A DNA stretch of 64,000 nt from Spirosoma linguale DSM 74 (GTDB lineage Bacteria; Bacteroidota; Bacteroidia; Cytophagales; Spirosomataceae): assembly GCA_000024525.1 (NCBI GenBank), contig CP001769.1, positions 2,404,001-2,468,000 of the forward strand, in the 5' to 3' direction. Below the pieces are notes generated by a model, which was given only the letters and a program-made list of their open reading frames with translations, did not search any database and was not told the origin of the DNA. A program made the position numbers and the translations under genes. Below are positions 1 through 9,903 of this stretch, one piece after another (position 1 is the stretch's first letter; the number at the start of each line of letters is the position of its first letter).

Positions 1-1
1 G

Positions 2-1033
2 GTACATATCATTCGTCAGGTACTCCTGCTGATTTTTATAGCCATCGTCTTCATTCGCTGCGGCAATAACACGACCGATGAGGCTGCTCAGTTTTTCCTG
101 AAGGGGAATGTTCAGTTGCAGAAACGTGAGTACAAAGAAGCAATCCGGTTCTACTCAGAAGCCATCGCCAAAAAATCAGATTTTGCGGACGCCTACAATA
201 ACCGGGGGTTAGCCAAGTTTCGGGACGACGACCGGGAGGGGGCGTTGGCCGACTATACCCGGGCTGTTGAACTGGACCCTGATTTTGGTACGGCGTACTT
301 TAATCGGGCCGAGGTTCTCCTTGAAACCGGTGATGCGGCCGGTAGTGTGTCGGACTTGATGCGGATCAATAAACAATACCAGGATTCTACCTTTTATCAA
401 ACGCGTTTGGGCGACGTCTATGTACGACTGGGGAAGCAGGCCGAGGCTCAGGCAGCTTATGACCGCGCTTTGCAACTCAACCCCGATAATGTGGAGGCTC
501 TAACCAATCGGGGGGCTTTGTTGTATAGCCAGAAGGCCTATGACCAGGCCGGTGAGGACATACAGCGGGCTCTTCGGCTCAATCCAAAGCAAGATGCTGC
601 CTTGAACAACCAGAGTTTACTGCTCGCGCGTGTCGGTAATTTTGCCGAAGCGCTCGTCTATGTAGAACGTGCACTGGCTTTACAACCCCGACAGCCGTAT
701 TACCTGAACAACAAAGCGTATTTATTGCTGAAACTAAACCGGGCTTCCGAAGCACTTCCGGTGGTGCAGGAGTCTCTGCAACGCGATGACCGGAATGCCT
801 GGGCTCATCAAACCCTCGGGCTGTATTACCTGAGTCAGAAACAGGCGGACAAGGCACTTACCGAATTTCGGCAGACCGAAAAACTGGATGCGTCCGTAGA
901 TCAGGTCTATTATTATATCGGTCTAGCGGAGCAGGCCCTCAACCAGCAGCAGGCCGCCTGCGAAGCCTGGCGACTGGGCGAATTGGCCGGGGATGAACAG
1001 GCCAGAAAAATCCGGGCTCAGCAATGTAAGTAG
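2..1033 (+). CDS. TPR-repeat lipoprotein, 5' end outside window
   Basis: The frame is open from base 2 with no stop, so the gene begins left of the window; a TTG at 116 lies inside it and is not the start. The visible protein opens with a hydrophobic stretch (RQVLLLIFIAIVFIR) directly before a Cys-Gly-Asn-Asn, as in a lipoprotein signal peptide, although the Arg before the Cys is atypical. It continues with about eight tetratricopeptide repeats of 34 residues (pattern A..Y..A...NP). TPR proteins are protein-binding scaffolds; the partner is unknown. The product is probably anchored in the periplasm or outer membrane. A 15-bp inverted repeat follows the stop and separates it from convergent menD. 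Confidence 0.85.
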   Translation, partial: VHIIRQVLLLIFIAIVFIRCGNNTTDEAAQFFLKGNVQLQKREYKEAIRFYSEAIAKKSDFADAYNNRGLAKFRDDDREGALADYTRAVELDPDFGTAYFNRAEVLLETGDAAGSVSDLMRINKQYQDSTFYQTRLGDVYVRLGKQAEAQAAYDRALQLNPDNVEALTNRGALLYSQKAYDQAGEDIQRALRLNPKQDAALNNQSLLLARVGNFAEALVYVERALALQPRQPYYLNNKAYLLLKLNRASEALPVVQESLQRDDRNAWAHQTLGLYYLSQKQADKALTEFRQTEKLDASVDQVYYYIGLAEQALNQQQAACEAWRLGELAGDEQARKIRAQQCK

Positions 1034-1075
1034 GTGTTGCGTTAATTGATTAAAAAGCCGTATTTGGATAATAAG

Positions 1076-1113
1076 GGTCAATCAACTATAACTACAGGTA
1101 TAGTTAATTGACC
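1076..1113 (-). terminator. Terminator hairpin between TPR gene and menD
   Basis: The arms 1076-1090 and 1099-1113 are inverted repeats matching at 14 of 15 positions, with an 8-base loop. The single mismatch becomes a G-U pair in minus-strand RNA, so the hairpin is complete for the menD transcript and slightly weaker for the plus-strand gene. Confidence 0.6.
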
Positions 1114-1155
1114 TATTCATGTATGGTTGTAGGGGAGCCGACTACGTGTGATTGA

Positions 1156-2904
1156 TTAACGGGATTGAAACGCTTTTACCGAAGCCTTGTAGGATAAGAA
1201 CAGATCTTGATTGGCCTGTTTGTCCGTTTTTAATTCAAGGAGTTTAGCGGTGGGGGCTGGCTGGAAAAAATCGGATAGTATCTCTCCAAGTGCTCCGGGG
1301 GAATTGCAGGGTATGTACGTCAGCCCGGCATCCTGGGCGGTATTTCTGGCTGTGTAGCCGTGGGGCGTTTCGAAATAGGTTTCCAGTTCGGGTTGTCGAC
1401 TGGGCCCGTCGATGATTCGGAAGATATGCCCGCTGTCATTGTTCAATAAAATAATCCGCAGGTTGGGCGGAACCGGAGCTGACCAGAGGGCATTCCGGTC
1501 ATAGAAAAAAGCGACGTCGCCAATTAATAAGGTAACGAGTTTGTCCGTCATCAGCGCGGCTCCAACGGCCGTACTCAAACAACCGTCAATGCCACTAACC
1601 CCCCGGTTTGAGGATACACTAATTTGCTGTCGTTCGTCCAATCCGCACAGGTTAGCGTAGCGAACGGGCATACTGTTGGCCAGGTGCAGTATGGATGCAT
1701 CCGGTAGCTGGTCGAGAATCCGTTGTACTGCCAGCCAGTCGGTTAGTGGTTGGGTGGGTTCGGCAAGGGTTTTTTCAACCAGACGGGTGGCCTCTCGGTC
1801 CATGTGGTGCCATCGATTCAGGAATCCCTGCTGGTCGTCGTCCTCATCGTCGCCCTGAAGGAACCGCTGGTAGTCGACATCGGCAAAAAGTTTTTCCAGA
1901 AAGGCGAGGGGATCTGCCGGGATCAGGGTTGTCAGGCTCTGAAAGGAATCATTGATATGGTCGATGGTGGGTTGAATATGCCAGTGCCTGTGGGCCGGAT
2001 ACTGGCGCAGAAATGTTTTAAGGTTTCGGGTCAGGAAAGAGTTGCCAATCGTCAGGAGTAAATCGGGCTGTAGCGCACGCGCGTTCGTCTCCCCAATCCC
2101 GGCCAGGAATGTATCAGTCCGGGTGATGAATACGTTATTCCGGGGAATGTTTCCTACTACTTCACCAACAACGACTACCCCTGTTTCTTCACTAAGTTTC
2201 CGTAAGACGGTTAACAGAGCCGTATTGTATGGCAACTGGCCCACAGCAATCAGTGTCCGCTCGCTTTGTTCCCACTCGGTCAGCAGGCGGTGCCAGCTAT
2301 CGGTGGGTAGAGTTGGCTGAGCTGAGAGTGCCTCAATAGTCCGTACGGGTCCGTAGGCGAATGTCTCGTCGGTGGTTGGGTAGAAGGGTTCGCGAAGGGG
2401 CACATTGACATGGACGGGCCCGGCCGGGGTGAGCTGGCTCAGGGTTATAGCCTCATTAAGAGTCCGTTCGATAAACCAGCGGGCGTCGGCGTGGGTGTAG
2501 TCGGCGGGTAGGTCATAACTACGTTTTACGTGGGTTCCAAAAATACCCACCTGATTTATTGTTTGACCATCCTGCTGGTGAAGCCACTCGTGCGGCCGGT
2601 CGGCGGTTAGGAGCAGGAGGGGTACTTGTCCGAAGGATGCTTCGGCAACGGCGGGGGCCAGGTTGTAAACGGCACTCCCCGAAGTACAGATAACCGCTAC
2701 CGTCCGACGACTTTGGAGAGCCATCCCCAGCGCAACAAAGCAGGCGGAACGTTCATCTGCCATGACCCGAACCCGCAGGTGTCGGTGCCGGGCCACGGCC
2801 AGCGTCAGCGGTGCCGAGCGGGAGCCCGGTGAGACAACAACATCCGTTATACCTTTTTGATAGAGAAGTTCGGCAATGTTAACAATGGGTTGAAGAACGG
2901 GCAT
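1156..2904 (-). CDS. menD: 2-succinyl-5-enolpyruvyl-6-hydroxy-3-cyclohexene-1-carboxylate synthase
   Basis: MenD is the thiamine-diphosphate enzyme that joins isochorismate and 2-oxoglutarate in menaquinone synthesis. The 582-residue length is normal. Visible signs are the N-terminal VVVSPGSRSAPL and the ThDP-site glutamate region near residue 50 (MADERSACF), the CTSGSAVYNLAP stretch, and a C-terminal ThDP-binding segment with GVSGIDG and LIGDVAFFYD. ATG at 2904 starts 17 bases after the stop of the upstream response-regulator gene on the same strand, so it may be the last gene of the kinase-regulator transcript. Its pathway partner menC lies far away at 35.9 kb. Menaquinone is the usual respiratory quinone of Bacteroidota. 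Confidence 0.97.
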   Translation of the reverse strand: MPVLQPIVNIAELLYQKGITDVVVSPGSRSAPLTLAVARHRHLRVRVMADERSACFVALGMALQSRRTVAVICTSGSAVYNLAPAVAEASFGQVPLLLLTADRPHEWLHQQDGQTINQVGIFGTHVKRSYDLPADYTHADARWFIERTLNEAITLSQLTPAGPVHVNVPLREPFYPTTDETFAYGPVRTIEALSAQPTLPTDSWHRLLTEWEQSERTLIAVGQLPYNTALLTVLRKLSEETGVVVVGEVVGNIPRNNVFITRTDTFLAGIGETNARALQPDLLLTIGNSFLTRNLKTFLRQYPAHRHWHIQPTIDHINDSFQSLTTLIPADPLAFLEKLFADVDYQRFLQGDDEDDDQQGFLNRWHHMDREATRLVEKTLAEPTQPLTDWLAVQRILDQLPDASILHLANSMPVRYANLCGLDERQQISVSSNRGVSGIDGCLSTAVGAALMTDKLVTLLIGDVAFFYDRNALWSAPVPPNLRIILLNNDSGHIFRIIDGPSRQPELETYFETPHGYTARNTAQDAGLTYIPCNSPGALGEILSDFFQPAPTAKLLELKTDKQANQDLFLSYKASVKAFQSR

Positions 2905-2921
2905 GGGATAATCTAACAGTG

Positions 2922-3329
2922 TTAGGAAAAATACGCATCGACCAGTTCGCTGATCATGGCGATCGTTAGAGGCTTAGTCCGGTAGACATTGATTTCTGGC
3001 AGGGAACCCGCCCGCTGCCGGTCCACAAAACTGATCGAAGTCGTTAGCATTACGACAACCACTTGCCCTTTGAGTTGCGTATCGAGTTTTTGGTACTCTT
3101 CCAGAAACTCGAATCCATTCATGCCGGGCATGTTTATATCAACGAAAACGACATCGGGGCGGATATAATCGGGATGATCGGTTTGGATCAGGTAGGTAAG
3201 CGCCTGCATGCCGCTGTTTACTATTCGAACGGTATCGCACTGATTGGATTCGTCGATGACAAGCCGATGAAGAAAATTATCGTCGGGGTCGTCGTCAATT
3301 AACAGGATACAGTGAATGGGTCTGGGCAT
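2922..3329 (-). CDS. Single-domain CheY-like response regulator
   Basis: The 135-residue protein is only a receiver domain. The acidic pocket is D12-D13-D14, the phosphoacceptor is D64 in the FVDINMPGMNG motif, the switch threonine is T96 or T97 and the conserved lysine is K119 in RTKP. There is no output domain, so it must act by protein contact or pass the phosphate on. It resembles the Rcp1-like regulators that pair with phytochrome-type kinases. The start codon lies inside the upstream kinase gene (35-base overlap), which suggests translational coupling and makes that kinase its likely partner. Confidence 0.93.
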   Translation of the reverse strand: MPRPIHCILLIDDDPDDNFLHRLVIDESNQCDTVRIVNSGMQALTYLIQTDHPDYIRPDVVFVDINMPGMNGFEFLEEYQKLDTQLKGQVVVVMLTTSISFVDRQRAGSLPEINVYRTKPLTIAMISELVDAYFS

Positions 3330-4458
3330 AATGCTGACTTGTCTTGATAACTTTTGGAATTACTACATAAAATGTTGAGCCCACACCTACCGTACTGTTG
3401 AGTCCGATCTGTCCGCCATAAATGTCGATTACTTTCTTACAGGTAGCCAAACCAATGCCCGTTCCGGGGTATTCATTCCGACCGTGCAGCCGCTGAAAAA
3501 TCTGGAATACCCGATCATAGTATTTTGAATCGATGCCAATCCCGTTATCACTGACCGTAAACCGGTATTGACTTCCTTCGTCGGTGGCCCGTATTCGAAT
3601 ATGGGGAACAACGTCTGCCCGTCGATACTTAAGTCCGTTGGTAACAAGATTCTGGAATACCTGTTTCAAATCGGTTCGGTGGGCTCTGATTGTAGGGAGG
3701 GGGCCCACATCAACCGAAGCCCCGGTCGACCGTATTTCGGTTTGGTGCTCCTCCAGGATTTCGGCCAGAACCTCGTTGAGGTCCACCGTCTGAAAATCGA
3801 TATCGGTACCAACGCGGGAAAAGTCGAGCAGGTCATTGATCAGCACCCGCATCCGTTCGGCAGCCGCTGTCGACACATTGATTAATCGGACAGCGTCCGT
3901 ATCCAGTTTCTCTCCGTGTTTACTTTCCAGTAGTGTAAGGTAGTTAACGATTGTTTTGAGCGGTGACTGTAAATCATGCGATGCAATGTAGGCAAACTGC
4001 TGAAGTTCTTCATTAGAGCGGGTAAGCTCCTGCATAGCCTGCTGACGAAATGACAACTCGCGGTCATACTCTTTTGATGTACGCAGCCCAACGGCTTCAT
4101 CGAAGTACCGGATCAGAGCCAGAACGGTTGCAATGGATACCATGGCGGTACAAAAACGGATCAGGGCATTGATTCGATAGGCGGGCCACCAGAACATGAT
4201 TGCATCGAGCAAGTGGGTAAGGCCGCAGAGGAGAATGAAGGCACCAAACAGTACAAAAACACCGGATAGGGGTACGCCCTTTTTGACTAGTATAAATCGG
4301 ATTAAAATGAGTGGGATAGCCATGTAGGCCAGCCAGATGGTTAAGTCAGATACTATATAAAGCCAGCCGTGAAAGTCTGTCCATCGACCACAATACCAGC
4401 GGGGAGGCCAATCGTTAACATTTGCGAGTTGCTGAAAAAACTCGATAACTTCGTTCAT
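3295..4458 (-). CDS. Sensor histidine kinase with ethylene-receptor-type transmembrane domain
   Basis: 387 residues. The N-terminus has three membrane helices (about 33-57, 66-90, 96-118) that match the ethylene-binding domain of plant ETR1 and cyanobacterial homologues: Asp38 in the first helix, and Cys78 and His82 in the second within ILLCGLTHLL. In ETR1 the corresponding Asp25, Cys65 and His69 bind a copper ion and ethylene, and the spacing (40, then 4) is identical here. There is no GAF or PHY domain. A coiled linker leads to HisKA with phosphoacceptor His161 (ASHDLQSPLK) and a HATPase domain with N, G1 (DNGIGI) and G2 (GTGIGLA) boxes. It overlaps its regulator gene. Copper and ethylene binding is inferred from residues only. 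Confidence 0.92.
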   Translation of the reverse strand: MNEVIEFFQQLANVNDWPPRWYCGRWTDFHGWLYIVSDLTIWLAYMAIPLILIRFILVKKGVPLSGVFVLFGAFILLCGLTHLLDAIMFWWPAYRINALIRFCTAMVSIATVLALIRYFDEAVGLRTSKEYDRELSFRQQAMQELTRSNEELQQFAYIASHDLQSPLKTIVNYLTLLESKHGEKLDTDAVRLINVSTAAAERMRVLINDLLDFSRVGTDIDFQTVDLNEVLAEILEEHQTEIRSTGASVDVGPLPTIRAHRTDLKQVFQNLVTNGLKYRRADVVPHIRIRATDEGSQYRFTVSDNGIGIDSKYYDRVFQIFQRLHGRNEYPGTGIGLATCKKVIDIYGGQIGLNSTVGVGSTFYVVIPKVIKTSQHYAQTHSLYPVN

Positions 4459-4531
4459 AAATTACTAATGATGAGTAGTTTAGGCAGCTGTACTGGGTAT
4501 AATCAACTATACCAGTGTTATATTTATTAGC

Positions 4532-4539
4532 CAAATATA
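4532..4539 (-). promoter_or_regulatory. Promoter -7 element for kinase-regulator-menD operon
   Basis: Minus-strand TATATTTG matches the Bacteroidota -7 consensus TAnnTTTG and lies 74 bases before the kinase ATG. The presumed leader contains a hairpin at 4492-4516 (9 paired bases and one bulged G). Confidence 0.5.
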
Positions 4540-4766
4540 CGAGGGTACCCGGTGTTCTCCCATCTATATCCATAAATTGTATACGTGCGGGCAGCATCGT
4601 TAAACAAGCCAGTCAAACTAATTCTTTTTCCCAATTAATACAAGCCGTTGTACAGGTACCTTGTCAATTTTTGAGTTACTTTGTTTAGCTAGTTGGCCTA
4701 TAAACGTCCCTGTTCATAAACGAAGTAGGCATTGGCAGCGTTATTATCAGGAAAACGATCACCTGC

Positions 4767-5711
4767 ATGAACCGTATTACCTTTGAGAATGAGGATGAGA
4801 TCCGGGTAAAGTCCCTGGCTGGTGCTATTATCATCAACGTGATTTTAGTCGCCCTGCTATTGCTGGTCAACTTATCCCAGACTGTTCCCAATCCGCCCCC
4901 CATTGAGTTTGTAGAGGTTAATTTTGGTACCGACGCCCGTGGCAGTGGACGTATTCAAACCTACAATAAAGCGTCAGACTCCCCTAATCCGGTGGATGTT
5001 AAGGCCGCTGATAAACGACCAAATCCAAAGGTAAACACTACGCCCCGAGTAGAAAAGACCCGCGTTACCCCGTCACCAAAGGTGGAGGATGTAAAACCGG
5101 CCAAAACCGCTACGGAGAAACCAATTATTGCCAGTAAATCGGAGAGTCCCGTTACGACGCCCGAGCGCCCTGAACCCAAGCGGGTTGAATCCGCTAAGCC
5201 AACGGCTCCGGTAGAGCGTCCAGCTCCTCCGGCCCCGCCCAAAAAGGTGGAGACGGTCAATAACGACGCCCTGTTCAAGAAATCATCCGGTGGAGGAGGT
5301 TCCAATGGAACGGTTGGGAAAGCCTCCGGAACAGGTGGTAACAATAATGGTGACGACGCCAGTGGGGTAGGTGATAAAGGCAACCCTAATGGGAAGATCG
5401 ATGCCAAAGCACTCTATGGTACTCCGGGGGGGAGCTCTTCCGGTGTGAATTTTGATGTCTCGGGTTGGTCTTTGGCCAGCCGTCCCAGCATCAGTGATGA
5501 TTCGGATGAAACGGGGAAGATCGTTTTTAAGATAACCGTAGATGGGGAAGGTGAAATAATCCGGGTTCAAACCCAGCAGACAACGGTTAGCCCGTCGGTA
5601 GTAGAAGTGTATCGGAAAGCGGTGCAACGACTGCGTTTGCGGCCAAAAGGGGGCGCAACACCACCAACCGCAAGCGGTACCATAACATTTATCATTAAGT
5701 CAAAAGATTAA
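4767..5711 (+). CDS. TonB-like energy transducer protein
   Basis: 314 residues with a typical TonB layout. There is a short cytoplasmic N-terminus, one membrane anchor (about 17-37), then a long Pro/Lys/Glu-rich periplasmic spacer (about 45-165), a Gly/Asn-rich flexible section (about 170-215) and a C-terminal domain (about 235-314) with the GKIVFKITVDGEGEI pattern of TonB C-terminal domains. TonB proteins carry proton-motive energy from the inner membrane to outer-membrane receptors. No ExbB or ExbD gene is adjacent. The TAA stop overlaps the folC ATG by one base, so the two are translated from one message. It could be a divergent TonB paralogue serving a specific receptor. Confidence 0.8.
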   Translation: MNRITFENEDEIRVKSLAGAIIINVILVALLLLVNLSQTVPNPPPIEFVEVNFGTDARGSGRIQTYNKASDSPNPVDVKAADKRPNPKVNTTPRVEKTRVTPSPKVEDVKPAKTATEKPIIASKSESPVTTPERPEPKRVESAKPTAPVERPAPPAPPKKVETVNNDALFKKSSGGGGSNGTVGKASGTGGNNNGDDASGVGDKGNPNGKIDAKALYGTPGGSSSGVNFDVSGWSLASRPSISDDSDETGKIVFKITVDGEGEIIRVQTQQTTVSPSVVEVYRKAVQRLRLRPKGGATPPTASGTITFIIKSKD

Positions 5712-6997
5712 TGCAGTACACGGAAGCAATCGACTATTTATATAGTCGGCTCCCAGTTTTTCATCGAATTGGCCCCAAAGCCATAAAGCCGGGTTTAGGA
5801 AATACCTTATTACTGTGCGAAGGGCTTGGAAACCCGCATCAGCAGTTTACCAGCATTCACGTTGCCGGAACAAACGGGAAGGGGAGTACCTCCCATATGC
5901 TTGCAGCCATTTACCAGTCGGCAGGGTACCGCGTTGGCCTATATACGTCACCCCATCTTAAATCGTTTACAGAGCGGATACGACTAAATGGACGGCCTAT
6001 CCCGGAAGAGGAAGTTGTTCGTTTTGTAGAGCAGCAGCAACCGTTGATAGAATCGGTTGAGCCTTCTTTTTTCGAAGTAACGGTTGCCATGGCCTTCTAT
6101 TTCTTTGCTCGTCACGCCGTTGACATAGCCATTATTGAAGTTGGCCTGGGAGGGCGTCTCGATTCTACCAATGTAATCACTCCTATTGCTTCGGTTATTA
6201 CCAATATAGGCTATGATCATACCGATATACTGGGGGATACGCTCCCGCTGATAGCCGCCGAGAAAGCGGGTATTATTAAACCAGGGGTTCCGGTTATTAT
6301 TGGTGAGTCACATCCAGAAACACAGGAGGTATTTACATCCGTATCGGCATCGCTTCAAGCCCCTATAACCTTTGCTGATCGACAGTATCTGGTAAATGAT
6401 TTAGGTTTGGTTGACGGAATTCGGCAGGCCTCTATAAGCCGTGGTGATGGGTCTGGCTGGCTTGCTCAACTCGACCTATTGGGAGCTTACCAACTTAAGA
6501 ACCTCCCCGGTGTTTTTGCAACTGTTGAACAATTGCAACAGCAGTTCCCCGTTACAGCGGCTCAACAGCAGGAGGGGCTCGCTTCGGTAAGTTTATTGAC
6601 GGGATTAAAGGGCCGTTTTCAAACGCTGGGTTCACATCCCAGGGTTATTGCAGATACTGCCCATAATCAACCTGGTTTGGAAGCCCTCTTCGATACGATA
6701 CGATCTATACCTTACAAAACGCTTCGTATTATTATTGGCCTTGTGGCAGATAAAGATCGTAGTAAGGTCCTATCTGTATTACCCACAAATGCCGTTTATT
6801 ATTTTTGTCAGGCGAATACTCCCCGCTCATTATCGGCTCAGTTATTACAACAGGAAGCGCGTGTTCTTGGCCGTATAGGGGATGTATTTACTGATGTAAA
6901 TACTGCTTTAGCGGCAGCCCTAGAGCAGGCTGACCCTGATGATTTACTGCTCATAACCGGCAGTAATTATACCATTGCTGAATTAACCAATTTATAA
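5711..6997 (+). CDS. folC: Folylpolyglutamate synthase / dihydrofolate synthase
   Basis: FolC adds glutamate to dihydropteroate and to folates in the cytoplasm using ATP. The 428-residue length fits the Mur-ligase superfamily. The ATP-binding loop is the GTNGKGSTSHML motif near residue 50. Further family signatures are SPHLKSFTERIR, EVGLGGRLDSTN and a C-terminal domain with VIADTAHNQPG. It is joined to the upstream TonB-like gene by a one-base overlap and is followed two bases later by trmB, so the three form an operon. Confidence 0.96.
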   Translation: MQYTEAIDYLYSRLPVFHRIGPKAIKPGLGNTLLLCEGLGNPHQQFTSIHVAGTNGKGSTSHMLAAIYQSAGYRVGLYTSPHLKSFTERIRLNGRPIPEEEVVRFVEQQQPLIESVEPSFFEVTVAMAFYFFARHAVDIAIIEVGLGGRLDSTNVITPIASVITNIGYDHTDILGDTLPLIAAEKAGIIKPGVPVIIGESHPETQEVFTSVSASLQAPITFADRQYLVNDLGLVDGIRQASISRGDGSGWLAQLDLLGAYQLKNLPGVFATVEQLQQQFPVTAAQQQEGLASVSLLTGLKGRFQTLGSHPRVIADTAHNQPGLEALFDTIRSIPYKTLRIIIGLVADKDRSKVLSVLPTNAVYYFCQANTPRSLSAQLLQQEARVLGRIGDVFTDVNTALAAALEQADPDDLLLITGSNYTIAELTNL

Positions 6998-6999
6998 AC

Positions 7000-7662
7000 G
7001 TGACTCGTAGAAAATCTCATCGCTTTCTTCAAAATGCAGAGAGTACAAATGTAATTGAATCTGGTAAACCACTTTACAAAACAATACTTGGTCGTTGGAG
7101 GACCGATTTCTTCGGGAACGATAATCCAATTGTTCTTGAACTAGCCTGTGGAAAAGGTGAATATACGGTAGGTTTAGCTCAGGCTTTTCCAGATGTAAAT
7201 TTTATTGGCGTTGATATTAAAGGAGACAGGATCGCCCGGGGTTCTAAAATCGCCCAGAACCTGGGTTTATCGAATGTAGCGTTCCTACGAACGGACATTA
7301 ACTTTCTGGGTGAATTCTTCGCTAAAGGGGAAATCAACGAGATCTGGATCACTTTTCCCGACCCACAGCCAAGACCAAAACAGGAGAAACATCGGCTGAC
7401 GCATTCTCGTTTTTTAGCTATGTACCAATCCTTGCTAGTTCCGGGAGGGACGTTGCACTTGAAGACTGATAACCCTGAACTGTTTGCTTACAGTTTGGAG
7501 CAGGTTCAAGCAGCACAAGGAAGGGATTTACAATATACAACTGACTTGTATAACTCTCCGCTGAATGAAATCCACCTGGGCATAAAAACCAAGTACGAAC
7601 AAATCTTCTTTGACAAGGGATTTACAATTAACTATTTACAATGTAAAATGGGTGTGATTTAA
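7000..7662 (+). CDS. trmB: tRNA (guanine-46-N7)-methyltransferase
   Basis: 220 residues, starting with GTG two bases after the folC stop. TrmB methylates N7 of G46 in the tRNA variable loop using S-adenosylmethionine. The SAM-binding motif is ELACGKGEYTVGLA with the acidic GVDIKGDR end of strand 2, and ITFPDPQPRPKQEKHRL carries the family's catalytic and tRNA-contacting residues. The last five codons and the stop codon form the left arm of the terminator hairpin that follows. Confidence 0.95.
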   Translation: MTRRKSHRFLQNAESTNVIESGKPLYKTILGRWRTDFFGNDNPIVLELACGKGEYTVGLAQAFPDVNFIGVDIKGDRIARGSKIAQNLGLSNVAFLRTDINFLGEFFAKGEINEIWITFPDPQPRPKQEKHRLTHSRFLAMYQSLLVPGGTLHLKTDNPELFAYSLEQVQAAQGRDLQYTTDLYNSPLNEIHLGIKTKYEQIFFDKGFTINYLQCKMGVI

Positions 7663-7679
7663 TAAAATCACACCCATTT
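7646..7679. terminator. Bidirectional terminator between trmB and gap
   Basis: Perfect 15-bp inverted repeat, arms 7646-7660 and 7665-7679, with a 4-base loop. The left arm includes the trmB stop region. It lies between convergent trmB and gap and can serve both. Confidence 0.75.
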
Positions 7680-7772
7680 GTAAATTAACTATTGTAATAA
7701 CTTTTATGGTTTACAAGTTAATTATGTAAATTTAATATGCTTAATTAATTTGTAAACTTACATATTACATTA

Positions 7773-8807
<1,035 letters not shown>

Positions 8808-8836
8808 TTAATAAGGCTATATAGGTAAAAAGAAAT

Positions 8837-9084
8837 TACTAATACATGGGATAAGCAGAAATAGAGAAGATAAGAATTTAGCAAAACAAAAAACAAGTTT
8901 TTAGTAAATAACATTTAGTATTGCGGAATATTAGTTAATTAGCAAGTAATTACTAATTAATTGTAGTATTTTTAGTATATTTTGCTAATATTTATTAGTA
9001 TTTACTAACATTGTAACTAAAATACTAATATACCCATTAGGTTTTACTAAAATATTCTCGACTCCTTTTAAATCTGATTACTAA
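8837..9084. repeat. Cluster of ten TACTAA/TTAGTA hexamers upstream of gap
   Basis: The hexamer TACTAA or its complement TTAGTA occurs at 8837, 8901, 8915, 8951, 8972, 8995, 9003, 9023, 9045 and 9079, in mixed orientation. Even in AT-rich DNA fewer than one copy would be expected by a simple composition estimate. The cluster begins about 35 bases upstream of the gap -7 element. It could be an array of regulator sites or a decayed repeat. Confidence 0.6.
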
Positions 9085-9773
9085 TCAACCCAGTTAGGGG
9101 AGGGGTCTTTCGGCTTTGAGAGAGATACGATTTAATGACGGCTTTTAAGCCAATTTTAATAGAGGCTTTGCTATCCTATATGCTGCCACCAGAAAGCCTA
9201 ATTCGCATGGCTAACCATTTCTTATATACCTTACACAAATTATTGTGAGCCTTGAATATAAGCAACACAAATCGCTTTAAATAGATAGTAGCCCTTATTA
9301 AGTTACTGAGTAGACTTTACTCCACTAATTGTCCATAGAACGCTACATTCAGCTAATAAGCATACATCAGGCTATAATCTTGTAAGATGTCATAAAATTC
9401 GTTCTGCTGATTGTCCAACTATAACTGATATCTGATGAACGTTTATGTAAAACTCTCATCTACCAACCTTACACTGAGTTTTACGATATCTGTGTTAAGA
9501 ATGCCCATTGAATATTTATGTATTTACAACCAATCCGATCCATTTAAGTGCTCTGAAAAAACAGGCCTAATTTTTGCCACTCATAATTTACACACGGATG
9601 GGTAACTCAACGATTTTGGTTCGACGATTAATACATCCGTTTATAGTGCATTAGAGGAAGGGTGATTGCTTAAATAGCTAATTCAGACATAACTTACTGA
9701 TTGGACAGTATCGATCTATTACCAGGGCACAAATAATTTGATTCTTATATTTCAACTATACGTGTGTTCGTGT
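9085..9773. other. AT-rich gene-free stretch upstream of dapD
   Basis: I see no reading frame of useful length, no RNA gene and no clear inverted repeat here. Base composition is more AT-rich than in the flanking genes, which would fit decayed DNA, but no transposase or other family remnant is recognisable. Confidence 0.4.
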
Positions 9774-9781
9774 TACCTTTG
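9774..9781 (+). promoter_or_regulatory. Promoter -7 element of dapD
   Basis: TACCTTTG matches TAnnTTTG. It implies a leader of roughly 115 bases before the dapD ATG, which is AT-rich and has no evident structure. Confidence 0.45.
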
Positions 9782-9903
9782 AAAAAAGAATTTCTGACTT
9801 CTATATAATATTCTTGTATAACAATAGAAAATTTTGCCTGTGAAAGTACATAATTGATATTCAAATAGTTATGTGTGTATTTATAAACATTCACTTTAAT
9901 TAA

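Noticed and set aside
9085..9773. Possible decayed transposon in AT-rich DNA upstream of dapD
   Set aside because: No frame resembles a transposase and no terminal inverted repeats or target duplications are visible.
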